32,398 nt of DNA from a virus. Shown piece by piece: positions 15,668-24,583 of the stretch (position 1 is the first letter of the stretch; the number at the start of each line of letters is the position of its first letter). The notes beneath the pieces are model-generated. The model was not told the DNA's origin, searched no databases, and saw nothing but the letters and a program-made list of their open reading frames with translations. Location: the IMG/VR virus record IMGVR_UViG_3300010430_000315, positions 1 to 32,398 of that record. The stretch is one strand, 5' to 3'. Position numbers and translations under genes: made by a program.

Positions 15668-16363
15668 ATGGCAACAATAAGTGTAGACACGGTTTATAAA
15701 ACAGTCTTATTAATACTAAACAAAGAGCAACGAGGCTACATGACGCCTGACGAGTTTAATAAGATAGCTACTCAAGTTCAGCTTGAAACTTTTGAAAATT
15801 ACTTCGAGAGTTTAAACCAACAACTTAGAATTCCAGACAACGACAGTGAATACGCTGATCGTATAAAAAATATTGATGAAAAAATAGCTATATTTAAAAA
15901 ATATGCACCTGTTGCTTATTCAACAGACTCCTTCACACTACCGTCAGACCTATATAGATTAGGTACTGTTATTTATAAAGATGAAATAGAAGCTCAGTTA
16001 ATTCAAAGAAACGATCTTCTGTATGTTAACCAATCACCTTTAACCAAACCCACTGAGCAATACCCGTTATATTTATACGAGGACAACAAGCTTTACTTGA
16101 AGCCCAACGATATACAAGCTAATATCAGTGTGTCTTACGTTAAGAAGCCGGCTGATGTTATTTGGAATTTTGAAATTCCAGCAGGTCAAAACTACTACAA
16201 GTACATAGTTAGTGGTTCTCAAGACTTCGAACTAGATGTATCAGAACAGCCTGAGGTGATCATAAAGATATTGTTATATGCTGGAGTAGTTGTAAAAGAT
16301 TACAACCTAGTAAATCTAGCTGCTCAACAAATACAAGCAGAACAAATAAATCAAAAAAGCTAA
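15668..16363 (+). CDS. Head-tail connector or tail ring protein
   Basis: This 231-residue protein begins with a helical region (MATISVDTVYKTVLLILNKE, then MTPDEFNKIATQVQLETFENYF), followed by a beta-rich domain (SFTLPSDLYRLGTVIY, PLYLYEDNKLYLKP, NISVSYVKKPADVIW) and a final helix bundle around VIIKILLYAGVVVKDYN. Helix bundle plus beta sandwich is common in connector and tail-ring proteins. Placement between capsid and muzzle-like genes supports a head-tail joining role. I cannot match it to a specific named ring protein. The hairpin upstream may set its expression. Confidence 0.6.
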   Translation: MATISVDTVYKTVLLILNKEQRGYMTPDEFNKIATQVQLETFENYFESLNQQLRIPDNDSEYADRIKNIDEKIAIFKKYAPVAYSTDSFTLPSDLYRLGTVIYKDEIEAQLIQRNDLLYVNQSPLTKPTEQYPLYLYEDNKLYLKPNDIQANISVSYVKKPADVIWNFEIPAGQNYYKYIVSGSQDFELDVSEQPEVIIKILLYAGVVVKDYNLVNLAAQQIQAEQINQKS

Positions 16364-16369
16364 TAAACT

Positions 16370-17593
16370 ATGCCTACACCTAATGGAGGTTTAATAACCG
16401 AAAATAATCGTCAGTACTACGCGGGAGCGCAAAGCTTTTTATCTACCGCTAACCAGACAGTATTTGGACCAACAACATTTGATACAAATTTAGTTTTTGG
16501 TAGCTATAATCCTGTAGAGCCTAACTACTCTTTAAACAATTATAAACTATACACTGCTGCCCCTGGGGATATCGTGTACACAGAGTACACAGCTAACTAT
16601 AGTATCACTGATAATAAAATAACCTTCGCTACTGGTCTAGCTTTAAATACAGCTGTAGCTGTTCAACTAAAGTCACAAACAGGTGGTAGCTACGGGAACA
16701 AAGATGCGGTTGGAAATACTGTTGAGGAAAACTGGGGATCTTATTCTTATACTAAGCTAAACGACGTTATTAGTAACTTCATGGTTGCATACGTTGGAAC
16801 TGGTAAAATAATATCTGACGTAAAAAGAACAGATGTTGTTTTCTTCGCTAAAAGAGCAATGCAAGAGTTTAGCTATGACACACTAAAAAGCGTTAAGTCA
16901 CAAGAACTAAGTATACCACCTAGCTTGAGTGTAGCAATGCCACAAGACTATGTTAATTATGTTAACATGTCTTGGATAGATCGCTCTGGTATCAAGCATA
17001 TTATATACCCAACAACACTGACTAGTAATCCGACAGCTATACCTCTACAAGATAGTAATGGAATACCAACTCAAGATAATTTTAACGACAACACTCAAGG
17101 TAGTTCCATAACAGAAGAAAGATGGGATGCTAATGGTATTGGTGTGATAAATAATCAACTACAAGATGGATCACCTGTTTGGGCTGATGTGTACGGCGGA
17201 GGCTTTGGTCAAGGTTTTGCTTGGCAGAGTGGATTCTATGGTATACAACCTGAGGTTAGCCAAGTAAACGGTTGGTTTACTATAAACGAAAGAGAAAATA
17301 CTTTTTCTTTCTCAAACGACTTAGTTGACCGTATAATCATTTTAGAGTACATTTCTGATGGTTTAGCATATGACTTGGATACTAGAGTCCCTAAGATGGC
17401 TGAAGAAGCTATGTACGCTTATATATTACACGCTATAGTTTCTACGAGAGCTAACCAACCTGAGTACTTAGTACAAAGATTACGTCAAGAAAAAAGTGCT
17501 AAATTAAGAAACGCTAAAATAAGACTATCTAATATAAAACTTGACGAATTTGTACAAGTAATGAGAGGTAAATCTAAATGGATAAAATCATAA
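16370..17593 (+). CDS. Tail accessory / adaptor protein (P22 gp4-like or crAss ring-like)
   Basis: This 407-residue structural protein has a beta-rich N-terminal domain (about 20-110) and then a helical-plus-sandwich module: YTKLNDVISNFMVAYVG, DVVFFAKRAMQEFSYDTLKS, QELSIPPSLSVAMPQDYVNY and VNMSWIDRSGIKHIIYPT. The helix RAMQEFSYD with a following 'LPxDYVNYV' segment is what I associate with adaptor or ring proteins of crAss-like and marine phages. The C-terminal helices (MAEEAMYAYILHAIVSTRAN and KLRNAKIRLSNIKL) could pack against the portal. It starts six bases after the preceding stop and lies five bases before the large tail gene. Confidence 0.6.
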   Translation: MPTPNGGLITENNRQYYAGAQSFLSTANQTVFGPTTFDTNLVFGSYNPVEPNYSLNNYKLYTAAPGDIVYTEYTANYSITDNKITFATGLALNTAVAVQLKSQTGGSYGNKDAVGNTVEENWGSYSYTKLNDVISNFMVAYVGTGKIISDVKRTDVVFFAKRAMQEFSYDTLKSVKSQELSIPPSLSVAMPQDYVNYVNMSWIDRSGIKHIIYPTTLTSNPTAIPLQDSNGIPTQDNFNDNTQGSSITEERWDANGIGVINNQLQDGSPVWADVYGGGFGQGFAWQSGFYGIQPEVSQVNGWFTINERENTFSFSNDLVDRIIILEYISDGLAYDLDTRVPKMAEEAMYAYILHAIVSTRANQPEYLVQRLRQEKSAKLRNAKIRLSNIKLDEFVQVMRGKSKWIKS

Positions 17594-17598
17594 ACTAA

Positions 17599-20500
17599 AT
17601 GGCTGAGATTAAAAATACTTTTCTAAAGTCTAAGATGAATAAAGACTTAGACGATAGACTTATACCTAACGGAGAGTATCGTGACGCACAGAACATTTCT
17701 GTGGGTAAATCAGAGGACGCAGATGTTGGTGCTTTGGAAAACATAATAGGTAATGCTAATGTAACTAGTATTTTACCTTACGACTCTAGCTGTGAAATTA
17801 TAGGTTATTTTTCTGACGCTAGAAACAACAGGATAATAACATTTGTAACCAACTACACTGATCAAGATCCAGCTAGCCCAACGTATGTTTCAGACTTTAA
17901 CGTGACTAACCCTAGTCCGATAAAGGAGTGTCACATATGTGTTTACGACCAAAATAACCCTAACTATCAAAAAGTAGTTAGTGGTGAATTCTTAAACTTT
18001 TCCACAACTAATAAAGTTTTAGGAATTAGCTTAATAGAAGATCTACTGTTCTTTACAGATAATAGAAATCAACCTAGAAAAATAAATATAAGCACAGCCA
18101 TAAATGATCCTAGTTACTACGTTACAGAAGACACTATATCTGTAGCCAAGTACAATCCGTATGAACCGATAAGTTTATTAAAAAAAGTAGAACAAAAAAC
18201 AACGGCAGCTGCTTCAGGTGTTGATTCTCTTTCTTTGGATGACGCGAGCGATGTTGAGGTAGGAATGATTGTAGCTGCTAAAAATCTAGATCAAACAGCA
18301 GCTATTTCAGGTTCAGACTTTGTCACTGTTGGAGGTAAATCAGGTAACACGGTTACACTAGTCACTCAAGTCGGGGCTACAACTGTACCAGTACAATACC
18401 TAGCTACTGTTAGTGATGACGCTAATGTTACTTTTTTAAAGTCCACAATGACTAAAGAAGATTCATCGACTGGTTGGCCAGGTGATCCTGACTTGCTGGA
18501 AGAGAAGTTTGTAAGGTTTTCTTATAGATTTAAGTTTGATGACGGTGAGTATTCTTTGATGGCTCCTTTTACTCAAATAGCATACGTACCGAAACAAAAA
18601 GGTTATTTTCAAGAAGGAGACGAAGCGGCAGCTTATAAGTCGACTATTTTAGACTTCATGGAGAATGATATGAACAACATGGAGTTGTTGATACCTCTAC
18701 CATCAAAAGGAGTGGATATAGAATCACAATATAAAATAACCTCTATAGATGTTCTATATAAAGAGTCAGACGCATTAACCGTTAAAGTATTAGAATCTTT
18801 GTCTATAGGATCTATACCTTCTGCTGGTTTACAAACAAATATATACTCTTACCAATACCAATCAAGAAAGCCATATAAAACACTTCCTCAGTTTGAAACA
18901 ACTAGAGTTTATGACAAAGTGCCTGTTAGGGCTTTATCTCAGGAGACTTCTGGAAACAGAGTTATGTATGGTAACTTCTACGATAGATATTCATCTCTAG
19001 AGTCTATAGATTACTATGTTGGAGCTTTTGCTAAAAACACTGAGAACTTTGATTCTTGGGTGGAATACCCTAATCATAGTATTAAGCAAAACAGAAACTA
19101 TCAAGTAGGTTTTATTTTATCTGACAAATTTGGTAGGCAAACACCTGTTATATTATCACCGGTAGACTTATCAGGTTTGGATGCCGGTACCACCCAGTTT
19201 AAAGGTGGCTCAACTGTGTACAGGCCTTATTACGACGGCTCTACTCAACCTGACATACAGCAATGGTTTGGCGACGCTATTCAATTAGTTATTCAAAACA
19301 AGTTATCAAGCGGTATAAACGATAAGAATACTTTAAGTGAAGCTGGTCTATACGCTGTGCAATATCAGGACCCCAGTTTTTCTGGTATTGGATTTTCTAT
19401 CAGCGCATCTTCATTTAGCAGCACTTTTCAAACTCAACTACTATTTGCTTTAGACGCTACACATGCTAGCAACGCTAGTGTACCAAGAGTTGGTGACTAC
19501 TTAAGAGGTGAGTATAGAGACTATGTAAAAGTTACATCGACATCTCTTAACGCAGGAACTTACACGGTTAATGCAGACGGCGCTATAAGTAGTAGTTATT
19601 TACATAAAGATTTTTTACCAAATGACATAAAATTTGCTTACACGTTAAATCAAATTGGATGGTATTCTTATAAGGTTGTCGTAAAGCAAACGGAACAAGA
19701 GTATTACAATGTGTACTCTGCTGGTGCTATGAAAGGTCTTCCATATAATTACGATTCTTCGTCAGTGTCGCCAATTCTTGATGAGGATACTTCTTTTATA
19801 ACTTTACTAGGGGATAACATAAATAAAATACCTAGAGATTTAGCAGAGGTTGGGCCACAAGATAAATCCTTTAGAAGTTCTATAGGTTTGTATGGAAGAG
19901 TTCAAAATCACAATGGAAATAATAGTCAGTTTTTTCCAGGTAGAACAACTTTTAACACAACATCAATAGAGGACTTGTTCACGTTGTTCGATATCAGTAA
20001 TTTTACAAATAGTTTTGATAACCCTATACCTATAACAAACCCGCTTAATGCTTTTCATGGTTTCTTCAAGTCTGAATCGGATCCTTTCGTAGCCGAAATA
20101 AGCACCTCTAAAGACTCTAATTTACAGTTTGGTGCTAATAACAGTGTTTTAACACAAGCGGGTGGGGCTAACGCTAACGCTAACGTAACAAATTCAATAA
20201 CTTTACCAGTCGATACCGTTACTGGTGTCATAGAAATAGGTAGTATTATAACTTCTATCGCAGGTGTTCCGCAGACCGGAACAGTTGACTATGTAGTCAC
20301 CAACACCACAGGTGATTCTACTCCTACTTTAACGCTTAATAGAGAGATAACATTATCAATAAACGATGCTCTAGTTTTTTCATTAGAGACATATAAAGAT
20401 ATTGCCACTTTAGCTGTTTTAGAAACACCACCTGTTGAATCTTTGTTGGATATATTTTGGGAAACTACAACTACTGGTTTAATCTCTGATCTAAATGAAG

Positions 20501-22359
20501 ATATATTAACTGGATCTGATGCTCCAGTAGGTTTAACTAGTTTAGGTTTTATTTATAAAGAAAATCAAAACCCAAACGGCACTGGTATTGGAACTGGTGA
20601 TACCAATTCACCTTATATAACAGATGCTTTCTTCCCGCTTTCACCAGAAGGAGTTTCATTGCAAAATACACTTTTAAGTAGTTTTACTGTAACAGATAAC
20701 AACTCACCAACTAACGACGTAAGCTCGTTCTTTGATGTTATACAAGAAACAACTCCTGGAGCCACGTTTGGTTCGTATAGGTTTAAGTTGAACTCTAATT
20801 CTTATAATTACTTTTCTAATACTTTCGCAACAAGTGGTAGTTATAATTTCTCTATAAGCGTTAAAGATATTAACGGTGATATAGTTGCTTTACCTTTTAC
20901 AGGTTCTTTAACTAATATCGACCCATACATATCTATAGTAACCCCGCCTACTATGACACCAGGTAGCTCTCCGTTATCTTTAATAACAGTGCAAAAAGTA
21001 GATAGCTCTAGCGATAGCTTGCAGATAGGGGATATTGGTACTATTGTCAATGGTTCTTATAGAATAGATGAAGCAGTAAACCAAGTTGGTGTATTCTTTA
21101 CTAGTGTACCTCCAGTGCCTGTTAGTAACATACAAAATTCCGTAACTATAAATCACGAAACAGGACTTGCTTTTAGAGGTTATGACTGGGCTGAAGGTTA
21201 TTATGACTTTAACGTAGAAGTGAAAGATGCTTTAGTTTCTTTTTCATCTGGTCAAAGAGGTATAAGTTCGCAACCCACAGAATCTAACGGAACTGCAACT
21301 AGTATAAACTACGAGCAACCTATTAGAATTGTTCCTGGCGCTTGTAATTTAGACACCGGTTGTCAGTTTGACCCTGGTAGCGGAACTAGAGATCAAACTT
21401 TCCCAGTTCAAGTGCCCGGTGGAAGAACTTTCAAAGATTATGGTTGGAGATTCGGTTCTACTAATGGAGGTAATCCAGCTGGCTTCGTAGCAGAAACAGG
21501 TAATGTCTCTACTCTATCTAGCGATGGCTTAAAAAGAGGTACTGTTTTATTTGACTTAATGGTAGAATCTGAGAAAAGTACTAGCGATTTAATAGGTTAC
21601 TTTAAATGGAGAGTATGGTATAGATCTAATAGTTCTAACGCTTGGTCTATAAATAATGTCATAGATACCAATGGAGTCGATCTTAATACTAGTAATGGAG
21701 AAGTTGCCAGTGGCTCTGGGTGGATTCAACCAGGAGGTAGCAATGATTTTGCTTGTGTCTCCGATGTGTCAGGTAGAGCTTCACAAATACATATACCTGT
21801 TGCTTTATCAAAAAAAGGAGAATACTTTATACAAGTTAGAGGTTATAAAGATGTGAACTCTGGTTCAGTTTCAACTTGGATCAATGCTACAGATGCTAAC
21901 TACCCTACTTGTGTACCAGTTAAAGGCGCGAACATGATAAGTGGCACTGGTAGAGACGCTGACTGGTTTCAATACAATTTAGCTACTACAGGAAATTCAG
22001 ACCCTTCTACATCCTGTGCTGCATCGCTCACTGACACGGTTTACGCAAGAACTCCATACTCCCATGTTATGAGTCAGTTGTTTACAACTCTAGATTTAAG
22101 CATCGGTAAGACTGGTATTGAGAACTTTGGTGAAAAATATTCTTACGAGTATGCACCAGAAACGGGTAATACAGCCGGAGCTAGTATAGCTGCTCAGTAC
22201 GCGGCTGAGTTTATTAGTGATATAAATAATTTTAATACAGGTAGAACAATACGAGGTGTTGTTAAGAATATTACAGGTATAGATAGATTACCGTGTAATA
22301 CTTCTGGAACTTACCAAAACCTAGATGTTAAAGTGTACTACAATGAAAACTACTTGTAA
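17599..22359 (+). CDS. Large tail stabilization / nozzle (muzzle-like) protein
   Basis: At 1586 residues this is the largest complete gene here. The N-terminus FLKSKMNKDLDDRLIPNGEY followed by RDAQNISVGKSEDADVGALE is a hallmark of P22 gp10-like stabilization and crAss-like muzzle proteins, in which beta-propeller blades line the tail tube. Residues about 1-520 look like propeller and inserted beta domains (GYFSDARNNRIITFVT, LFFTDNRNQPRKINIST, SGNRVMYGNFYDRYSS). From about 850 to 1586 it has Thr/Ser/Asn-rich, beta-sandwich, Ig-like stretches that may project outward. A short ANANAN run is coded by GCTAAC repeats near 20167-20190. Some regions may be surface adhesins. The position before 22390, which reads like a continuation, supports a tail role. 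Confidence 0.7.
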   Translation: MAEIKNTFLKSKMNKDLDDRLIPNGEYRDAQNISVGKSEDADVGALENIIGNANVTSILPYDSSCEIIGYFSDARNNRIITFVTNYTDQDPASPTYVSDFNVTNPSPIKECHICVYDQNNPNYQKVVSGEFLNFSTTNKVLGISLIEDLLFFTDNRNQPRKINISTAINDPSYYVTEDTISVAKYNPYEPISLLKKVEQKTTAAASGVDSLSLDDASDVEVGMIVAAKNLDQTAAISGSDFVTVGGKSGNTVTLVTQVGATTVPVQYLATVSDDANVTFLKSTMTKEDSSTGWPGDPDLLEEKFVRFSYRFKFDDGEYSLMAPFTQIAYVPKQKGYFQEGDEAAAYKSTILDFMENDMNNMELLIPLPSKGVDIESQYKITSIDVLYKESDALTVKVLESLSIGSIPSAGLQTNIYSYQYQSRKPYKTLPQFETTRVYDKVPVRALSQETSGNRVMYGNFYDRYSSLESIDYYVGAFAKNTENFDSWVEYPNHSIKQNRNYQVGFILSDKFGRQTPVILSPVDLSGLDAGTTQFKGGSTVYRPYYDGSTQPDIQQWFGDAIQLVIQNKLSSGINDKNTLSEAGLYAVQYQDPSFSGIGFSISASSFSSTFQTQLLFALDATHASNASVPRVGDYLRGEYRDYVKVTSTSLNAGTYTVNADGAISSSYLHKDFLPNDIKFAYTLNQIGWYSYKVVVKQTEQEYYNVYSAGAMKGLPYNYDSSSVSPILDEDTSFITLLGDNINKIPRDLAEVGPQDKSFRSSIGLYGRVQNHNGNNSQFFPGRTTFNTTSIEDLFTLFDISNFTNSFDNPIPITNPLNAFHGFFKSESDPFVAEISTSKDSNLQFGANNSVLTQAGGANANANVTNSITLPVDTVTGVIEIGSIITSIAGVPQTGTVDYVVTNTTGDSTPTLTLNREITLSINDALVFSLETYKDIATLAVLETPPVESLLDIFWETTTTGLISDLNEDILTGSDAPVGLTSLGFIYKENQNPNGTGIGTGDTNSPYITDAFFPLSPEGVSLQNTLLSSFTVTDNNSPTNDVSSFFDVIQETTPGATFGSYRFKLNSNSYNYFSNTFATSGSYNFSISVKDINGDIVALPFTGSLTNIDPYISIVTPPTMTPGSSPLSLITVQKVDSSSDSLQIGDIGTIVNGSYRIDEAVNQVGVFFTSVPPVPVSNIQNSVTINHETGLAFRGYDWAEGYYDFNVEVKDALVSFSSGQRGISSQPTESNGTATSINYEQPIRIVPGACNLDTGCQFDPGSGTRDQTFPVQVPGGRTFKDYGWRFGSTNGGNPAGFVAETGNVSTLSSDGLKRGTVLFDLMVESEKSTSDLIGYFKWRVWYRSNSSNAWSINNVIDTNGVDLNTSNGEVASGSGWIQPGGSNDFACVSDVSGRASQIHIPVALSKKGEYFIQVRGYKDVNSGSVSTWINATDANYPTCVPVKGANMISGTGRDADWFQYNLATTGNSDPSTSCAASLTDTVYARTPYSHVMSQLFTTLDLSIGKTGIENFGEKYSYEYAPETGNTAGASIAAQYAAEFISDINNFNTGRTIRGVVKNITGIDRLPCNTSGTYQNLDVKVYYNENYL

Positions 22360-22389
22360 TATATTAATAAAATAAGTGATAATAAAACT

Positions 22390-23733
22390 ATGTCAGCAAC
22401 TTTAGAAGTAAAATATTTTAACTCTTTTTGGATAAAGAAGATGAAGTCGATAGTTGACGCTGGAAATGCTGTTGTAGAAAACTTAGTTCCAGGCGCTTAC
22501 GCTTCTAGCACAGCGAGTCCAAACGAAGACTGGTACATTGAAGAAGCTAGAATACGAGGTGGCTACAATAACACTTCTGTAGATCTTGGTGTAAAAGCTC
22601 ACTTAGTGGAAGATAACACTAGGCAGCAACATAGATTTAACTCTATAATATACTCTGATATATTTAACTCTAGAACAGGTATAAATAGAACAAATGTTTT
22701 TTCTGTAAGTGATAACATAACTAAATCAGCTGATCCAGCTAATGGTAGTATTCAAAAACTATATGCTGAGGATACTAACTTAATATTATTACAAGAAGAT
22801 AAAGTCAGTAGAGCGTTAATAGATAAAGACGCTATTTACTCTGCTGAAGGTAACGCCGCCGTAACATCATCTACTCAAGTTGTAGGACAAATAGTTCCTT
22901 ACGCTGGTAACTATGGTATTAGCACTAACCCAGAGTCTTTTGCTGTTTACGGTTATAGAAAGTATTTTACTGATAGAAAACGTAACGTTGTTTTAAGACT
23001 GTCTATGGACGGTTTAACTGAGATATCATCTTATGGTATGAAAGACTTTTTTAGAGACGAACTAGGATCCCTAAATAACTCAGATAACATTATTGGAGGT
23101 TGGGATATACATAGTAAAAACTATACAGTATCTATACAGCAAAATGGAACTTACAAAACTTTAACCTTTGACGATAGTGTTAATGGTTGGACTAGTTTTT
23201 TAAGTTTTAAACCTGGATTCCTATTCAGCTTGAATACTTCTTTGTATTCTACCAATGACGGTAAAATATGGCAACATTACACGTTTGAGGATAACTCTAC
23301 AGAGAGAGGTAAATTCTACAACGTGTCTAATAATTCAACAGTAGAATTTGTGTTTAATGCTAATCAATCATTAGTTAAAAACTTTAAGACTATAAATTAC
23401 GAAGGTGGTAAAGATTGGGAGATGTTATCTATGCAAACATCAACTGATTCATCTCTACCTGTAGCTAAAGCTATAAACATACTTACACAGGCAAGTAATT
23501 TAATAGATTTGCAGAACCAGTTGTTACAGAATAATTTCAAAGTTAAAGAAAACAAATACTTTGCTAACTTAATAAATAGTACGATTTCTCAACCCGGTGA
23601 GGTTTTATGGGGTCAAGATGCTTCAGGAATAAAAGGCTTCTTCGCTACAGTAGAAATGAGTGTAGATAACAGTTTAGGTGGTAAAAAAGAACTATTTGCG
23701 GTTTCTACTAACTACGTAGAATCATCGTATTAA
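22390..23733 (+). CDS. Tail stabilization protein, second part (muzzle-associated)
   Basis: The 447-residue product contains the block RFNSIIYSDIFNSRTGINRT, GSIQKLYAEDTNLILLQEDK, VSRALIDKDAIYSAEGNAAV and YRKYFTDRKRNVVLRLSMDG, followed by GMKDFFRDELG. I associate this block with the distal half of stabilization/muzzle proteins in crAss-like and uncultured marine phages, where it can be fused to the N-terminal part. Here it is a separate gene 30 bases downstream. Blade-like strands (YTVSIQQNGTYKTLTFDD, KGFFATVEMSV) suggest a beta-propeller. It probably forms the tail nozzle with the 1586-residue protein. Confidence 0.65.
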   Translation: MSATLEVKYFNSFWIKKMKSIVDAGNAVVENLVPGAYASSTASPNEDWYIEEARIRGGYNNTSVDLGVKAHLVEDNTRQQHRFNSIIYSDIFNSRTGINRTNVFSVSDNITKSADPANGSIQKLYAEDTNLILLQEDKVSRALIDKDAIYSAEGNAAVTSSTQVVGQIVPYAGNYGISTNPESFAVYGYRKYFTDRKRNVVLRLSMDGLTEISSYGMKDFFRDELGSLNNSDNIIGGWDIHSKNYTVSIQQNGTYKTLTFDDSVNGWTSFLSFKPGFLFSLNTSLYSTNDGKIWQHYTFEDNSTERGKFYNVSNNSTVEFVFNANQSLVKNFKTINYEGGKDWEMLSMQTSTDSSLPVAKAINILTQASNLIDLQNQLLQNNFKVKENKYFANLINSTISQPGEVLWGQDASGIKGFFATVEMSVDNSLGGKKELFAVSTNYVESSY

Positions 23734-23750
23734 CATAAAAAAATAAAAAA

Positions 23751-24581
23751 ATGACAGACGTTTTAATCGCACAACTTCCCGAAGCAGGAGAGTATGTACA
23801 AGGTTGGCTTGGAGCAGCTATAGGAATGGGAGGTAGTTTAATTAGCGGTATCTTTGGAGCTAGTAAAGCTAAAAGCCAAGCTAGAGCAGCAGCTAAAGAA
23901 AAAAGAAGACTATCAAGAGAGTTATCTAACTTGGAAGCGAACAGACAACCAGTAATAAATCCATATGAAGACGTACAAAGTGTGGCTGGCTTAGCTCAAG
24001 ATTTAAGCGGTAACATGACAAATCCAATGGCTAACTTAGGAGTTGCTACTCAAGCTGCAGAGATGCAAGCTGAAGAAGCTGATATGGCTCTAGCTAATAC
24101 TTTAGATACTATTAGAGCTACTGGATCAGGTGCTGGTGGTGCAACCGCTTTAGCTCAAGCAGCTTTACAAAGTAAGAAAGGTGTTTCCGCTAGCATTGAA
24201 GCTCAAGAGGCAAACAATGAAAAACTAAGAGCTCAAGGTCAACAAGACTTAGAGAGAAGAAAAATGGCTGAACAGCAAAGAATTCAAGGTATTGAAATGT
24301 CTGAGGCTCAACGACTACAACAAGCTGACGTGTCTGGTAAACAATTCGTGTACGGTCAAACAGAACAAAGAGAACTAACAGCTTTAGAGAGAAAACAAAC
24401 TGAGTTAGAAGGTGCTCAAGCTAGAGAGATGGCGGCTAATCAAGCTAGAACAAGTGCTATAACTGGAGCTATTGGTGCAGTTGGTAAAGGAATTGGAGGT
24501 ATGGCTAACGCTGGGGCCTTTGGGTCTAAAGTCATGGGTAGAACATATGCAGAACAACTTGAATACGAAAAAAATCAATAA
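23751..24581 (+). CDS. Internal virion / DNA-ejection protein, Ala-rich coiled coil
   Basis: This 276-residue protein has a glycine-rich hydrophobic stretch at about 19-40 (GWLGAAIGMGGSLISGIFGA), long Ala/Gln/Glu-rich helices through the middle, the segment ANTLDTIRATGSGAGGATAL, and a second small hydrophobic part TSAITGAIGAVGKGIGGMAN. Two membrane-active glycine-zipper-like stretches with a coiled coil in between are typical of small ejection proteins such as T7 gp14, and similar sequences are common in marine podoviruses. It would insert in the host envelope during DNA entry. It is followed after two bases by the next internal protein gene. Confidence 0.65.
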   Translation: MTDVLIAQLPEAGEYVQGWLGAAIGMGGSLISGIFGASKAKSQARAAAKEKRRLSRELSNLEANRQPVINPYEDVQSVAGLAQDLSGNMTNPMANLGVATQAAEMQAEEADMALANTLDTIRATGSGAGGATALAQAALQSKKGVSASIEAQEANNEKLRAQGQQDLERRKMAEQQRIQGIEMSEAQRLQQADVSGKQFVYGQTEQRELTALERKQTELEGAQAREMAANQARTSAITGAIGAVGKGIGGMANAGAFGSKVMGRTYAEQLEYEKNQ

Positions 24582-24583
24582 TA

